64,000 nucleotides of DNA from Candidatus Kapaibacterium sp. (GCA_023957315.1 JAMLHE010000005.1:105132-169131), one strand, 5' to 3'. Counted from the first letter of the stretch, positions 1 to 9,126 are shown. A program made the numbers and translations. The notes: a model not told the origin generated them from the letters alone.

Positions 1-1
1 C

Positions 2-160
2 AAGACTGATTCAAACGAGCAAGTTGTAAAATACAGCGAATTACAACTTGAATTAGCTTTCGAAAAATTAATGCGTCATGTAAAATGGCAACCCAGAAAT
101 CGGAATGAAGAAGACTTGCTAAAATTAGGAACTTTATTTTTTGTCGAAAAAACTCAATAA
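2..160 (+). CDS. C-terminal fragment of an unidentified protein
   Basis: An open frame enters from the left edge and ends at a TAA, giving the last 52 residues of a charged, probably helical protein (it ends ...GTLFFVEKTQ). No start is visible and I recognise no family. Its stop lies just before the ATG of the HDOD gene, so the two are probably co-transcribed. That spacing is also the main reason to prefer the ATG over an upstream TTG as the next gene's start. Confidence 0.45.
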   Translation, partial: KTDSNEQVVKYSELQLELAFEKLMRHVKWQPRNRNEEDLLKLGTLFFVEKTQ

Positions 161-164
161 CACT

Positions 165-1013
165 ATGGACAACAGAATAGAATACTATCTCAACAAATCA
201 AAGCATTTCCCGACTTTACCAACAATTTACACTTCATTGATGAATGTGCTCTCCAACCCTCGTTCTACAATTCAAGATGTAACAGATGTGATTTCACGCG
301 ACCAATCATCAGCTTCAAAATTACTGAAAATTGCAAATTCTTCGTTATTTTCTATTCAAGGCAAAATCAATACAATAAGTCAAGCAGTTTTTTATCTTGG
401 TTTCAACGAAGTCAAAAATGTTCTATTAGCTCTCTCAGTGATGGATATATTTTCTCAAGTTGGTAACTCAAGCAATGCAAATATTGTCCATTTATGGAAA
501 CATTCGATTTCCGTCGGAGTGGTTTCAAAACTATTGAGTGTTAGACTTGGGCTTAAGGATACAGAAGACTTTTTCATTGCCGGTATTTTGCATGATATTG
601 GTAAATTATTCTTCATACATTCGTTTAAAGATGAATACGACAACTTAATTACCGAAGCTAAAGATACTTCTAGAAGACTAATAGATTTAGAATTCGAAAA
701 GTATGGTACAACTCATGACATTGTAGGCGGAATGTTAGCCGAAAAATGGCATCTCCCTACCGATTTAAGAAATATCATAAAATATCACAATCATGGTTCG
801 ATTATTGGGAGAACGGATATTCTGTTATCTTGCGTACATATTGCGAATATCATTTCAATTATGATGGAAACAGAAATTTTAGGAGATGTTTTTGTGCCTC
901 AGCCAAACTTCAAAGTATGGAGTGTACTTAAATTGCCTCCCAATACTTTTGGAGAAATGCACCAATCAATTATCTCAACAACTGAAAGCGCTTACGCAAT
1001 TTTAAAGATTTAA
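165..1013 (+). CDS. HDOD domain signalling protein
   Basis: HDOD-family protein of 282 residues, cytoplasmic, with no signal peptide or membrane segment. The HDOD fold starts near residue 15 (FPTLPTIYTSLMNVLS) with the usual SASKLLKIANS and YLGFNEVKNVLL segments. An HD-type motif is kept (LHDIGKLFF, about residue 142). HDOD proteins act in regulation, often with two-component systems, and their enzymatic activity is usually unproven. Start choice: a TTG 24 bases upstream would overlap the previous frame by 20 bases, whereas this ATG follows its stop by 4 bases. The histidine kinase begins one base after the stop, so the two are almost certainly one transcript and a signalling pair. Confidence 0.85.
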   Translation: MDNRIEYYLNKSKHFPTLPTIYTSLMNVLSNPRSTIQDVTDVISRDQSSASKLLKIANSSLFSIQGKINTISQAVFYLGFNEVKNVLLALSVMDIFSQVGNSSNANIVHLWKHSISVGVVSKLLSVRLGLKDTEDFFIAGILHDIGKLFFIHSFKDEYDNLITEAKDTSRRLIDLEFEKYGTTHDIVGGMLAEKWHLPTDLRNIIKYHNHGSIIGRTDILLSCVHIANIISIMMETEILGDVFVPQPNFKVWSVLKLPPNTFGEMHQSIISTTESAYAILKI

Positions 1014-1014
1014 A

Positions 1015-2325
1015 ATGAAAATCCAAAATAAGAATAAAGAAATAACTTTAAATAATTTGATTCTTGAAATTCAAGATATTAGTAGTAGAATTTCTAATAC
1101 CAATACCGGATTCGATTTTATAAATGAGTCTCTTAAAATAATTATTCGATATACAAAATCATTATCAGCGGGATTCTTTGTACTTGATGAAACTAATTAT
1201 GATTTTATTTTGAAAAGAAGTCTTCCTGCTAATATGCATGATTTTTATATTTCGACTTTCGAGATTTTGTCAGAAGATGGAGATATTGGTAATTCCTTAC
1301 AAAATGCAACCTACTACCAATCACATTCTGAGAGTCAAGATATTTATCATTTGATTTTGCCCCTCATAAGCATTAAATCTGTCAAGGGATTAGTAATTAT
1401 TTCTTCAAATCACGATTATTCTCAATCCGAGTTATTTATATTAAAATTATTACATTATTTTTCGAGTTATATAGCTGTTTTTTTAGAAAATCAATATTTA
1501 TCTTCCCAAAATCAAAAAACACAAGTACTATTAGACCAATTAATCGCTTCGCGAACAATAGAATTAGTTGAAAATAATACCCAGCTTGGTGAAAAAATCG
1601 AGAATCTCAAACTGAACCTAAGTATGTCAATTCCGCATGAAGTGAGAACACCAATCAACGAAATCATGGGAATGTCCAATTATCTTTTAAATTTCTTGAA
1701 ATCAAAAAAAGATGATTGTGATGAAGATATAGAAGATATTATAATTGATATAAAAAATTCAGCTGCCAGATTGAACAACTTATTTGAAAACTTTATTTAT
1801 CACACTCGGCTTTCTGTCATTGCTACAAGTATGAAAGATATTCAAGCATTGCATTCGCAGTACAGTCCATATTGCGAATCAATAATTAAAGAACAAGCAA
1901 TAATCAGGTCCAACAAATACTCCCGATTATCTGACCTCGATGTTCATTTAGTAAGTGCGGTTATCAAAATAGGCGAAGAATATTTAGCGAAAATCATAGA
2001 TGAATTGGTGGATAATGCTTTCAAATTTTCGAAAGAAGGAACCAAGGTTTCTATTAATTCACACATTGACGGTAAAATGTATGTTATCTCCATCAAAGAT
2101 TTGGGTGTTGGGATACCGTCTGACTTTTTGGACCAAATCAGTTCATATACGCAATTCAACAGAATGAAAAACGAACAACAAGGGTTGGGCTTAGGGCTTG
2201 CTATAGCCTATAAAATTATTGATTTGCATAATGGCGATATTGATATAGATAGCCGATTGGGCGAATTTACTCATGTGACAATCAAACTTCCAATTGTAAC
2301 AGATTTCAATCCGGATTTTATCTAA
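1015..2325 (+). CDS. Soluble sensor histidine kinase, GAF-like N-terminus
   Basis: A 436-residue histidine kinase without membrane segments. Residues about 20-155 look like a GAF-type sensor fold, followed by a coiled linker. The HisKA dimerisation helix carries the phospho-acceptor His208 (SIPHEVRTPINEIMG). The HATPase_c domain follows, with N box (ELVDNAFKFSKEG), G1 box (DLGVGIP) and G2 box (GLGLGLAIAYKI). It autophosphorylates and should pass phosphate to a response regulator that is not encoded in this window. The ATG follows the HDOD stop by one base, implying translational coupling. The input signal cannot be read from the sequence. Confidence 0.88.
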   Translation: MKIQNKNKEITLNNLILEIQDISSRISNTNTGFDFINESLKIIIRYTKSLSAGFFVLDETNYDFILKRSLPANMHDFYISTFEILSEDGDIGNSLQNATYYQSHSESQDIYHLILPLISIKSVKGLVIISSNHDYSQSELFILKLLHYFSSYIAVFLENQYLSSQNQKTQVLLDQLIASRTIELVENNTQLGEKIENLKLNLSMSIPHEVRTPINEIMGMSNYLLNFLKSKKDDCDEDIEDIIIDIKNSAARLNNLFENFIYHTRLSVIATSMKDIQALHSQYSPYCESIIKEQAIIRSNKYSRLSDLDVHLVSAVIKIGEEYLAKIIDELVDNAFKFSKEGTKVSINSHIDGKMYVISIKDLGVGIPSDFLDQISSYTQFNRMKNEQQGLGLGLAIAYKIIDLHNGDIDIDSRLGEFTHVTIKLPIVTDFNPDFI

Positions 2326-2518
2326 CTATCTAATCTCCGAACTATTTCACATGCTTATTTCTTAAAATTCGAGTCACAATACTTAGACTCTCACCTACTT
2401 CCTGCATTAAGTATCACTCTCAACATATCTAAATATTCATACCAATCATCTTTGTAAAAATTATGACTTGTTTGCTACGTCATAGGTAAAATAACATTTA
2501 GGAATTGGAGGATAAGGA

Positions 2519-4516
2519 ATGTCAGAATCGCCGAATAATGGTGATAACAAAAAGGAAAAGAAAGACCCATTCAATGAATTTAAGCGAATGGGTGATGGAA
2601 ATACTCCACCGGCAAACATGATGCGAAACATGATGTTAATGTTTGTGCTTGCTGCCGGTGTCTTTATAGTTTACATTTTCATGCAAGGTACGCAACAACA
2701 CGATTGGCCCGTATCTTATACAGATTATCAAAGATTTTTGAGAGAAGATTTGATAAAAGAAGCCGTAATAGTCAAATCTCAGTTGAATCATTTTGAGTTC
2801 AGAGGAGTTTTGAAACAACCCGTAACATTGATGGTAGATAACCGTGAACGTACAATTACAAGATTTTCTACTTTTTTGGGTGTATTAGATTCGGAATCTG
2901 AAAAAGTTTGGGAAGAAAAAGGTATTGCACTAAGATATGAAGAGGGCGACACCTCAATTTGGCGCAGCTTGATAATGATTTTGCCATGGATTCTAATCAT
3001 TGGGCTATTTATTTTCTTCATGCGACGGATGCAAGGCGGTGGGTCGAAAGGGATTTTTTCATTTGGCAAATCTAAAGCAAAATTACTTAACGAAAATCAC
3101 CCCAAAGTCACTTTCGATGACGTTGCAGGTGCCGACGAAGCCAAATATGAATTGCAAGAAGTTATTGAATTTTTGCGCGAACCGGAGAAATTCCAAAAAC
3201 TTGGTGGCAAAATTCCACGCGGTGTTTTGTTATTAGGACCTCCCGGAACAGGCAAGACACTCATGGCTCGTGCAGTAGCAGGCGAAGCAAAAGTTCCCTT
3301 TTACTCGATTTCCGGCGCTGATTTTGTCGAAATGTTTGTGGGCGTCGGTGCAAGCCGAGTTCGTGATTTATTCGAGCAAGCAAAGAAAACCCCACCGTGT
3401 ATCGTATTTATAGATGAAATTGATGCAGTCGGTCGCCACAGAGGTGCCGGTTTGGGTGGCGGACACGATGAAAGAGAACAAACCTTGAACCAATTACTTG
3501 TTGAAATGGATGGTTTCGAGCAAAATAATGGAGTAATAATTATTGCTGCAACAAACCGCCCCGACGTATTAGACCCGGCATTACTTCGTCCGGGCAGATT
3601 CGACAGACAAGTAGTGGTGGACAGACCGGATGTCAAAGGACGTGAAGGGATATTCAAGGTTCATACGAGTAAAATACCGCTTGGTTCAGATATTGATATA
3701 GAAACTTTAGCAAAAGGCACTCCCGGACTATCTGGAGCAGATATTGCAAATATCGTAAACGAAGCAGCACTTTTGGCAGCACGCCGAAACAGCAACCAAG
3801 TTACGATGTTTGATTTCGAAAATGCCAAAGATAAAGTACTGATGGGCGTTGAACGCAAGAGCATGGTAATTTCGGAACGCGAAAAAGAAATGACCGCCTA
3901 TCATGAGATGGGGCACGCACTTGCAGGTAAATTTATGCGTCATGCCGACCCTGTTCACAAAGTCACAATTATTCCGCGTGGCAGAGCTTTGGGATTGACT
4001 TGGAATTTACCAAACGAAGAATTTTATTCAAAATCAGCACGCTATTTTGAAGACCAACTTGTCGTTCTAATGGCTGGCAGAGCCGCCGAAAAGCTCGTTT
4101 TCAACGTGCTATCAACCGGTGCATCGAATGATTTGCAACGTGCAACACGCGTAGCACGCAAAATGGTTTGCGAATGGGGAATGAGCGAGTTAATCGGACC
4201 GGTCACATTTAATAATGACGACGGGGAAGTATTCTTGGGCAGAGATTTCTCCAAAACTCGCGACCATAGCGAAGAAACAGCACAAAGTATTGACGGCGAA
4301 GTTCGCAGAATTTTGAATAAAGCTATGGAACAAGCAACAGCACTTTTAGAAGAAAAAATTGATATTTTGCATAGGATTTCCAAAATTTTGCTCGAACGCG
4401 AAATACTTGACGGAGAGGAACTCGATGCATTAATTCGTGGCGAAGAATTGCCGCCAATCAGCAAACAAGCTATGAATGCGATTCGGACAATTAAAATCAA
4501 TGGTGACAATCACTAA
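2519..4516 (+). CDS. ftsH: ATP-dependent zinc metalloprotease FtsH
   Basis: Membrane-anchored AAA+ protease of 665 residues, normal for FtsH. Two N-terminal transmembrane segments (about residues 37-56 and 150-168) flank a periplasmic loop. The AAA module has Walker A GPPGTGKT (from about residue 240), Walker B IVFIDEID, the second region of homology ([19 protein letters not shown]) and the [13 protein letters not shown] pore segment. The zinc site is HEMGH (residues 462-466) with a probable third ligand in SNDLQRA near 538. Most FtsH proteins have HEAGH, so the Met is a mild oddity that keeps both His ligands and the catalytic Glu. A GGAGG sequence about 10 bases upstream supports the ATG. 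Confidence 0.97.
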   Translation: MSESPNNGDNKKEKKDPFNEFKRMGDGNTPPANMMRNMMLMFVLAAGVFIVYIFMQGTQQHDWPVSYTDYQRFLREDLIKEAVIVKSQLNHFEFRGVLKQPVTLMVDNRERTITRFSTFLGVLDSESEKVWEEKGIALRYEEGDTSIWRSLIMILPWILIIGLFIFFMRRMQGGGSKGIFSFGKSKAKLLNENHPKVTFDDVAGADEAKYELQEVIEFLREPEKFQKLGGKIPRGVLLLGPPGTGKTLMARAVAGEAKVPFYSISGADFVEMFVGVGASRVRDLFEQAKKTPPCIVFIDEIDAVGRHRGAGLGGGHDEREQTLNQLLVEMDGFEQNNGVIIIAATNRPDVLDPALLRPGRFDRQVVVDRPDVKGREGIFKVHTSKIPLGSDIDIETLAKGTPGLSGADIANIVNEAALLAARRNSNQVTMFDFENAKDKVLMGVERKSMVISEREKEMTAYHEMGHALAGKFMRHADPVHKVTIIPRGRALGLTWNLPNEEFYSKSARYFEDQLVVLMAGRAAEKLVFNVLSTGASNDLQRATRVARKMVCEWGMSELIGPVTFNNDDGEVFLGRDFSKTRDHSEETAQSIDGEVRRILNKAMEQATALLEEKIDILHRISKILLEREILDGEELDALIRGEELPPISKQAMNAIRTIKINGDNH

Positions 4517-4554
4517 TTTAGTAACTCAGAAATTGAAATTATCATAGGTGTAGG

Positions 4555-6078
4555 ATGGAAAACGAACTGACAAACAACGGAAATGCGGAAGAGCATAATT
4601 TACCACAAACCGGCGAGATTATCGGTCAATATGATAACGCCGAGCAATACGAAAAAGTTTTGGCTGATATAACGCAAGAAATCAATACCATTATTGAATT
4701 TGCAGCCCAAAGCAATGATTGGCGAGACATTCGCAGCAGATTGACCGATTCGAAGGACAAACTCAAAGGGCTGTTCCTTAAAGAAACGGACAATAACCAT
4801 TTGCTTGATGTTATCAATGATACTATCGAAAATGTCAACGCCCGCCAAACTGAAGAAAAACAGAAACTTGACGTAACAAGTCAAGAGAACTACGATTCTG
4901 TAATTGATAGAGTCCGTGAAGCTGTGGCTCAATCTGACGCTTTGACAGATTTCAAAAAAGCGCGTGAGGTTTTGCTCTCAGCCCAAGATTTGTTCAAAAA
5001 TCTTGCTCTGAAGAGGTCACACCGTGATGAATTAAACAATATGATTCATGAAGCATTCGATTCGCTGACCAATCGCCAGATTGATGAGCGCGAAAACTAC
5101 GAGATGGAATGTATCGAAAATTATCACAATTCAAAAGGTGTGGTAGAGGAAGCTATCGTTTTCTCGCAAAAGTCTGCACACTACGGCAAAGCTCGCGAAG
5201 CATTGATTGAAGTCCAGACGAAAATCAAGGGTTTGAAACTCAAACGTGAACAACGCGACGAACTTTTCCAATCAATTCGTGATGCTTTCGAAAGTGTAAA
5301 CACTCGCCAAGAAAGTGAACGAAACAGCTTCGACCAGGAAGCGAAAGATAATTACGTCAAATTGAAAAAAATTGTGGACGATGCTATTAGCTTTGTAAAT
5401 AGCTCCGAAGAATTTTCGGAATCGCGAGAGCAACTTATCAATGCCCAAAATGCAATCAAAGGGATGAAACTCCGCCGCGACCATCGAGACGAGCTTTATG
5501 CCCAAATTCGTGTCGTATTCGAAGATTTGAATGAAAAGCAATCTGATGAGCGCCAATCATTCGAGCAAGAATGCAACGATAATTATGATAGCCTTACCAA
5601 AAAAGTGAATGATTGCTTTGAATTAGTGCTTGGTTTGACCGATTTCAAAATGATTCGGGAAACTCTAATCAACGTGCAAAGCGAAGTTCGGATAGCCAAA
5701 TTGAAACGCGGGCAAAGAAACGAACTTTTTGCCAGAATAAGAGAAGCATTCGGAATTTTCGACAAGAAACGCGACGAATTTTTCTCCGTTCGCAGAGCAG
5801 AAAGAATCGGTAAATTGAATGATATCAAGTCCAATTTGAACGAAAAAATTGAGCGACTCACCAATGCAATCGAATCCGAAAAGGCTGAATTAGTGCAACT
5901 CCAAACAAAATTGAGCACTGAGGAAATGGATGAATTCATGAAAAATGAAACAAATCATCGCCTCACATTAGTTCAAGGGAAAATTGCCGAGAAAGAGCAT
6001 TCAATCGAACAAACTCATAAGCGTATCGAAGAAGTTGATGCCGATATTGCAAAAATCGAAAAATCCAAAGAAGACTAA
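4555..6078 (+). CDS. Coiled-coil protein of five 77-residue repeats
   Basis: A 507-residue, highly charged, all-helical protein with no signal peptide or membrane segment. Five tandem repeats are visible; the conserved Arg of the (A/S/I)RE.L motif falls at residues 60, 137, 214, 291 and 368, an exact 77-residue spacing with no indels. Each unit runs: REaLi.aQ..iKglkLkR..RdELf..IReaFe..n.rQ..Er..f.qe..dNY. The last ~115 residues form a continuous coiled coil rich in Lys and Glu. I recognise no named family; a DUF349-like relationship is possible but unproven. It lies 38 bases after ftsH and ends at a strong terminator, so the two may be co-transcribed. Confidence 0.8.
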   Translation: MENELTNNGNAEEHNLPQTGEIIGQYDNAEQYEKVLADITQEINTIIEFAAQSNDWRDIRSRLTDSKDKLKGLFLKETDNNHLLDVINDTIENVNARQTEEKQKLDVTSQENYDSVIDRVREAVAQSDALTDFKKAREVLLSAQDLFKNLALKRSHRDELNNMIHEAFDSLTNRQIDERENYEMECIENYHNSKGVVEEAIVFSQKSAHYGKAREALIEVQTKIKGLKLKREQRDELFQSIRDAFESVNTRQESERNSFDQEAKDNYVKLKKIVDDAISFVNSSEEFSESREQLINAQNAIKGMKLRRDHRDELYAQIRVVFEDLNEKQSDERQSFEQECNDNYDSLTKKVNDCFELVLGLTDFKMIRETLINVQSEVRIAKLKRGQRNELFARIREAFGIFDKKRDEFFSVRRAERIGKLNDIKSNLNEKIERLTNAIESEKAELVQLQTKLSTEEMDEFMKNETNHRLTLVQGKIAEKEHSIEQTHKRIEEVDADIAKIEKSKED

Positions 6079-6099
6079 AAGAATTCGATATAAATTTTT

Positions 6100-6131
6100 A
6101 AAAAGCTGTCCATATGGGCAGCTTTTTTTTT
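6100..6131 (+). terminator. Rho-independent terminator
   Basis: A ten-pair stem (AAAGCTGTCC / GGGCAGCTTT, one G-T pair) with an ATAT loop is followed by a run of T. It lies 21 bases after the stop of the 77-residue-repeat gene and closes the ftsH transcript. Confidence 0.85.
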
Positions 6132-6142
6132 GTGGTTCTATA

Positions 6143-6174
6143 TGTAGGGACAGAACAGCGTTCTGTCCGAAACA
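6143..6174. repeat. GGACAGAAC palindrome, copy 1
   Basis: Short palindromic repeat with 9-bp arms GGACAGAAC / GTTCTGTCC around AGC, preceded by TGTAG. Near-identical copies occur at 6322-6353 and, inverted, at 7819-7846. A degraded copy lies at 46505-46531. None overlaps a gene. Confidence 0.8.
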
Positions 6175-6227
6175 TAGCCAATGAATTTATTCGTGGGTGG
6201 CGTAAGTTGACGTTGTAGATGTGATTA

Positions 6228-6308
6228 ATTCATCCGATGACTCCCACTTATATGTCCCACAGCTTTAATTAATACTATAATCTGAATAGTTCAAGTCATC
6301 GGATGAAT
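6228..6308 (-). repeat. REPIN-like 80-bp element (family RF1), copy A
   Basis: Perfect 15-bp inverted ends (ATTCATCCGATGACT / AGTCATCGGATGAAT) enclose ~50 bp of core. The core is on the minus strand relative to most other copies (CCCACAGCTTTAATTAA read on plus). It lies between two copies of the GGACAGAAC palindrome. Confidence 0.85.
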
Positions 6309-6321
6309 GGAGAGCCTGAAA

Positions 6322-6353
6322 TGTAGGGACAGAACAGCGTTCTGTCCGAAACA
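6322..6353. repeat. GGACAGAAC palindrome, copy 2
   Basis: Same 32-bp sequence as the copy at 6143-6174, in the same orientation. The two copies bracket RF1 copy A. Confidence 0.8.
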
Positions 6354-6377
6354 ATCAAACATAAATTTTTCAAAAAA

Positions 6378-6410
6378 TTAGTGATTATTTACCTAGATGT
6401 GCTATATTTG
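6378..6410 (+). promoter_or_regulatory. Possible Bacteroidota-type promoter
   Basis: TATATTTG matches the -7 consensus TAnnTTTG. A weak TTAG lies 21 bases upstream in the -33 position. It would place a start about 30 bases before the next ATG. Only the -7 element is convincing. Confidence 0.4.
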
Positions 6411-6445
6411 TAGAGATGTGAATTTTAAAATTTGTTGGATATGTT

Positions 6446-7402
6446 ATGAAATCAATAATTACAATATTGTTTCTGTTTTTTACAATTCATGCAAATATCC
6501 TTGCAATCGATGGTTGGTACTTTTATGATTTAATTAACTTGAATACCATTCACACAACTTCATTAAACAATGCTCATGTTTCAAGCAAGTATAATATAGG
6601 TTTGCACGAAGAAGAAAAAAGTAGTTTTACGCATGTCCCGGATGGCACATCTTATTCTCGTTATGTCCTATCTTCAAAATTTGGAGTAGCAATAAATAAT
6701 TTTTCTAATGAATTTGACACACGATTTATTTGTGAATTAATGTATATTGATTTTTTTTCTGAAATAGATATTCCAATTATTACTGATACAATTTATGGAG
6801 GTTTTAAAGATGTGACAAACTATGATAAAAGTATTTATTATGGAGGTATCAAAATTATTAATTTAAACAACGATATTTTCAGGAAAAATGACAATGAATG
6901 GATTAAATTGCATTTCGGTAGTGGGTTTAACCTGTTAAACAAAGATTTAGATATGATTATTCCACATGTTTATATGGCTGTAGGTTATAGCACATTTAAA
7001 CCTGAGAAGAGAAATTCACCGGATTTATTGAACTTCAGCGATGCTGATTTCTCTGGATTAGATTTGGAGTTAGGAGCAAAGTTTGATATCGAATATGGGA
7101 ATCTTGATATTAAAGGTTCATCTTGTTACAGACGAATATTGGAAATCAACCCCGATATAGAAATCTTGCAAAATCATTTAAAAATTGGATATTCTCATTA
7201 CGTTATTCATAAACATCCCAGTATAGATAGTTTCGGAAAATATTATTATAAAACGTTTTCTATATATTTAACAGGGAATTATGATTTATTGAAAGTAAAC
7301 AGCATGATTCAGAAGAATCCTTCTTTAGGAATCCATATGGATTTAAATCTAAGTTTCTTATTATATTCGATAGAAACAGCTTTAGATTCAAATTCAGAGT
7401 AA
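6446..7402 (+). CDS. Exported protein, possible outer-membrane beta-barrel
   Basis: A 318-residue protein with a clear Sec signal peptide (MKSIITILFLFFTIHANILA). It is rich in Tyr, Asp and alternating hydrophobic residues with Gly/Asn turns, as in small outer-membrane barrels; no known family is recognised. The frame closes with ...SIETALDSNSE. About 20 bases later a T9SS sorting-domain fragment starts in another frame. In that second frame the DNA overlapping the C-terminus also reads as a plausible strand (NSFRFKFRV). A frameshift near 7290-7400 joining the two is therefore possible, making this a damaged T9SS cargo gene. I cannot decide between the two readings from sequence alone. Confidence 0.6.
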   Translation: MKSIITILFLFFTIHANILAIDGWYFYDLINLNTIHTTSLNNAHVSSKYNIGLHEEEKSSFTHVPDGTSYSRYVLSSKFGVAINNFSNEFDTRFICELMYIDFFSEIDIPIITDTIYGGFKDVTNYDKSIYYGGIKIINLNNDIFRKNDNEWIKLHFGSGFNLLNKDLDMIIPHVYMAVGYSTFKPEKRNSPDLLNFSDADFSGLDLELGAKFDIEYGNLDIKGSSCYRRILEINPDIEILQNHLKIGYSHYVIHKHPSIDSFGKYYYKTFSIYLTGNYDLLKVNSMIQKNPSLGIHMDLNLSFLLYSIETALDSNSE

Positions 7403-7410
7403 TAACACAA

Positions 7411-7611
7411 CCTTCGGAAGTTTTGAAACCATCGGAAGTCGCAGAATTGAGAATCTTCAATACTTTGGGTGAATGCGTGATGACCACCCCGACCGCTCAC
7501 CCTTCGACAGGCTCAGGGAGCGATAATTTAAGAATTGATATTTCGCATCTTCCTCGTGGCGTGTATTATGTGCGCATCGGCAGCCGGACGCAAATGTTTG
7601 TGAAGAAGTGA
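7411..7611 (+). pseudogene. Orphan T9SS type A sorting-domain fragment
   Basis: Encodes the C-terminal half of a sorting domain (ELRIFNTLGECVM ... RIDISHLPRGVYYVRIGS ... MFVKK) with no protein in front and no credible start or ribosome site. The usual first strand (SPNPASEYIEI) is missing. The end closely resembles the intact domain of the gene at 46536-48707. It contains two repeat-derived stretches: PSEVLKPSEV at loop 1 (TTCGGAAGT family) and PSTGSGS at loop 2 (CCTTCGACAGGCTCAGG repeat). It is either a frameshifted tail of the preceding gene or a recombination remnant. Confidence 0.65.
7500..7518 (+). repeat. CCCTTCGACAGGCTCAGGG repeat inside the sorting-domain fragment
   Basis: A 19-bp quasi-palindromic repeat that lies at the loop between NTLGECV and RIDISHLP. 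Its close relative lies, inverted, at the equivalent loop of the propeller gene at 41447-41465. Confidence 0.65.
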
Positions 7612-7740
7612 TAGCTGAAGACTTCGGAAGTCTAATTTTCTAAAGTATATGAATATAATAAGCTTTTTGAAGTTAATTATAAAGACTTCCGAAGTCTAAT
7701 TTATAAAGTTTTCTGATTTTTGTCAAAGTCTGAACATCTG

Positions 7741-7812
7741 GTCATTCTGAGACGAAGTCGAAGAATCAAGTTTTCATAAAATTCATGGATTCTTCACTTC
7801 GTTCAGAATGAC
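7741..7812. repeat. GTCATTCTGA inverted-repeat element, copy 1
   Basis: Outer arms GTCATTCTGA and TCAGAATGAC, with inner GAAGAATC / GATTCTTC pairing. A second copy of the same layout lies at 46425-46497. Confidence 0.75.
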
Positions 7813-7818
7813 GATATT

Positions 7819-7846
7819 TTGGACAGAACGCTGTTCTGTCCCTACA
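7819..7846. repeat. GGACAGAAC palindrome, copy 3 (inverted)
   Basis: Reads GGACAGAACGCTGTTCTGTCC followed by CTACA, the reverse complement of the copies at 6143 and 6322. Confidence 0.75.
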
Positions 7847-7926
7847 AATTGAGAGATTATAACAAAACCCTAAAATTTACTTGGGCAATATTCGTAAATA
7901 GTATAATTGTACTAAATAGGAATGTG

Positions 7927-8925
7927 ATGGAACAGAGAAAAGTGATTTTGAGCGGTGTGACTCCTTCGGGGATACTGACAATCGGGCATTTGACAGGTGC
8001 TTTGACTAATTGGGTCAAATTGCAGAACGAATATGATTGTTATTATATGATAGCCGATTTGCATGCAATCACTGCCAAACAGACTCCCGCAGAATTGCGC
8101 AAACGCACCTTGGACACCGCTGCGATGTTCATTGCATCGGGTATAGACCCCGTCAATTCAACTTTGTTTATCCAATCTCACGTGCCTGAACATTCCCAGC
8201 TCACTTGGGTGCTCAATACTTTCACAGGTATGGGCGAATGCAGCCGTATGACTCAATTCAAGGACAAATCGCGCCAACATTCTGAAAATATCAACGTCGG
8301 CTTGTTCACTTATCCTGTGCTAATGGCTGCCGATATTTTGCTCTACCAAGCAGACCTCGTGCCCGTCGGCGAAGACCAGAAGCAGCATCTCGAGCTTACT
8401 CGCAATTTGGCACAAAGGTTCAATCACAACTATTCAGACACTTTCAAAGTTCCTGAGCCGTACATCCCCGAAATTGGTGCGCGCATCATGAGTCTTCAGG
8501 AGCCGGAAAAGAAAATGTCCAAGTCCGACCCAATCCAAGGCTCAATCATATTTTTGACCGATACCGAAGACCAGATTGTAGGCAAAATCAAGCGTGCAGT
8601 GACCGATTCGGGCAGCGACGTCATATTTGATGAGGAAAACAAACCCGGTGTAGCAAATTTGATGACGCTCTATCACATCGCCACCGGCAAGTCCATGAGC
8701 GAAATCGAGAGTGAATTCGCCGGAAAAGGCTATGGCGATTTCAAATCCCAAGTTGGCGATTCCGTAGCCGCGTTCATCAGCCCCATTCGCACCCGCTACA
8801 ACGAACTAATCGCAAACAAGGACGAATTGGCAAAGATACTTATCAGTGGTGGCGAAAAAGCCCGCCACACCGCCTTACGAACATTGCGCAAAGTTTATAA
8901 AAAGGTCGGCTTCGTGCAGTTTTGA
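7927..8925 (+). CDS. trpS: Tryptophanyl-tRNA synthetase
   Basis: Class I aminoacyl-tRNA synthetase of 332 residues, the usual bacterial TrpRS size. It activates tryptophan with ATP and charges tRNA-Trp. The HIGH-type motif is in PSGILTIGHLTGAL near residue 20. The KMSKS loop is exact (EKKMSKSDP, about residue 198), and the TrpRS markers SHVPEHSQLTW and PVGEDQKQHLELTR are present. The start is the ATG at MEQRKVILSGV: the frame continues upstream only into repeat DNA, and AGGA lies about 7 bases before this ATG. No operon partner is seen. The gene is flanked on both sides by repeats. Confidence 0.96.
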   Translation: MEQRKVILSGVTPSGILTIGHLTGALTNWVKLQNEYDCYYMIADLHAITAKQTPAELRKRTLDTAAMFIASGIDPVNSTLFIQSHVPEHSQLTWVLNTFTGMGECSRMTQFKDKSRQHSENINVGLFTYPVLMAADILLYQADLVPVGEDQKQHLELTRNLAQRFNHNYSDTFKVPEPYIPEIGARIMSLQEPEKKMSKSDPIQGSIIFLTDTEDQIVGKIKRAVTDSGSDVIFDEENKPGVANLMTLYHIATGKSMSEIESEFAGKGYGDFKSQVGDSVAAFISPIRTRYNELIANKDELAKILISGGEKARHTALRTLRKVYKKVGFVQF

Positions 8926-8979
8926 ATTGTCTGAACTATGATTTTTTTGATTATTATGATTTTTATGATTTGAATTCCT

Positions 8980-9012
8980 AAGCTTCCGAAGGTTCGAAAC
9001 CTTCGGAAGCTT
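8980..9012. repeat. 33-bp perfect palindrome (15-3-15)
   Basis: Arms AAGCTTCCGAAGGTT / AACCTTCGGAAGCTT around CGA. It could act as a transcription-end hairpin for trpS but lacks a T run. It shares the TTCCGAAG core and the 15-3-15 geometry with the palindrome inside the serine hydrolase gene at 44020-44052. A GTCTGAACTATGATTT end (RF2) precedes it at 8929. Confidence 0.8.
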
Positions 9013-9043
9013 TCGTCTATATTAACAACTGAGGGACATTTTA

Positions 9044-9126
9044 ATTCATCCGATGACTCCCACCTAATATGCGCCACAGCTTTAATTAAATCAATTAATC
9101 TAAATACTTCAAGTCATCGGATGAAT
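9044..9126 (-). repeat. REPIN-like element RF1, copy B
   Basis: 15-bp inverted ends as in copy A, with the core in the same minus orientation (CCACAGCTTTAATTAA on plus). It lies between trpS and the convergent 5'-nucleotidase-like gene. Confidence 0.85.

Larger units (their letters stand above)
7612..7926. other. Repeat-filled intergenic region before trpS
   Basis: No gene here. It holds two GACTTCGGAAGTC-type palindromes (7620-7632 and 7683-7697), a 72-bp element with ends GTCATTCTGA / TCAGAATGAC (7741-7812) and an inverted GGACAGAAC palindrome (7819-7846). An open frame reaches back into the last repeat, but this is not part of trpS. Confidence 0.7.

Noticed and set aside
7819..7926. Upstream extension of trpS to an earlier ATG
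   Set aside because: The extra 36 residues are read from an intergenic palindrome and have no match to the TrpRS N-terminus; the ATG at 7927 has a ribosome site and fits the family length.
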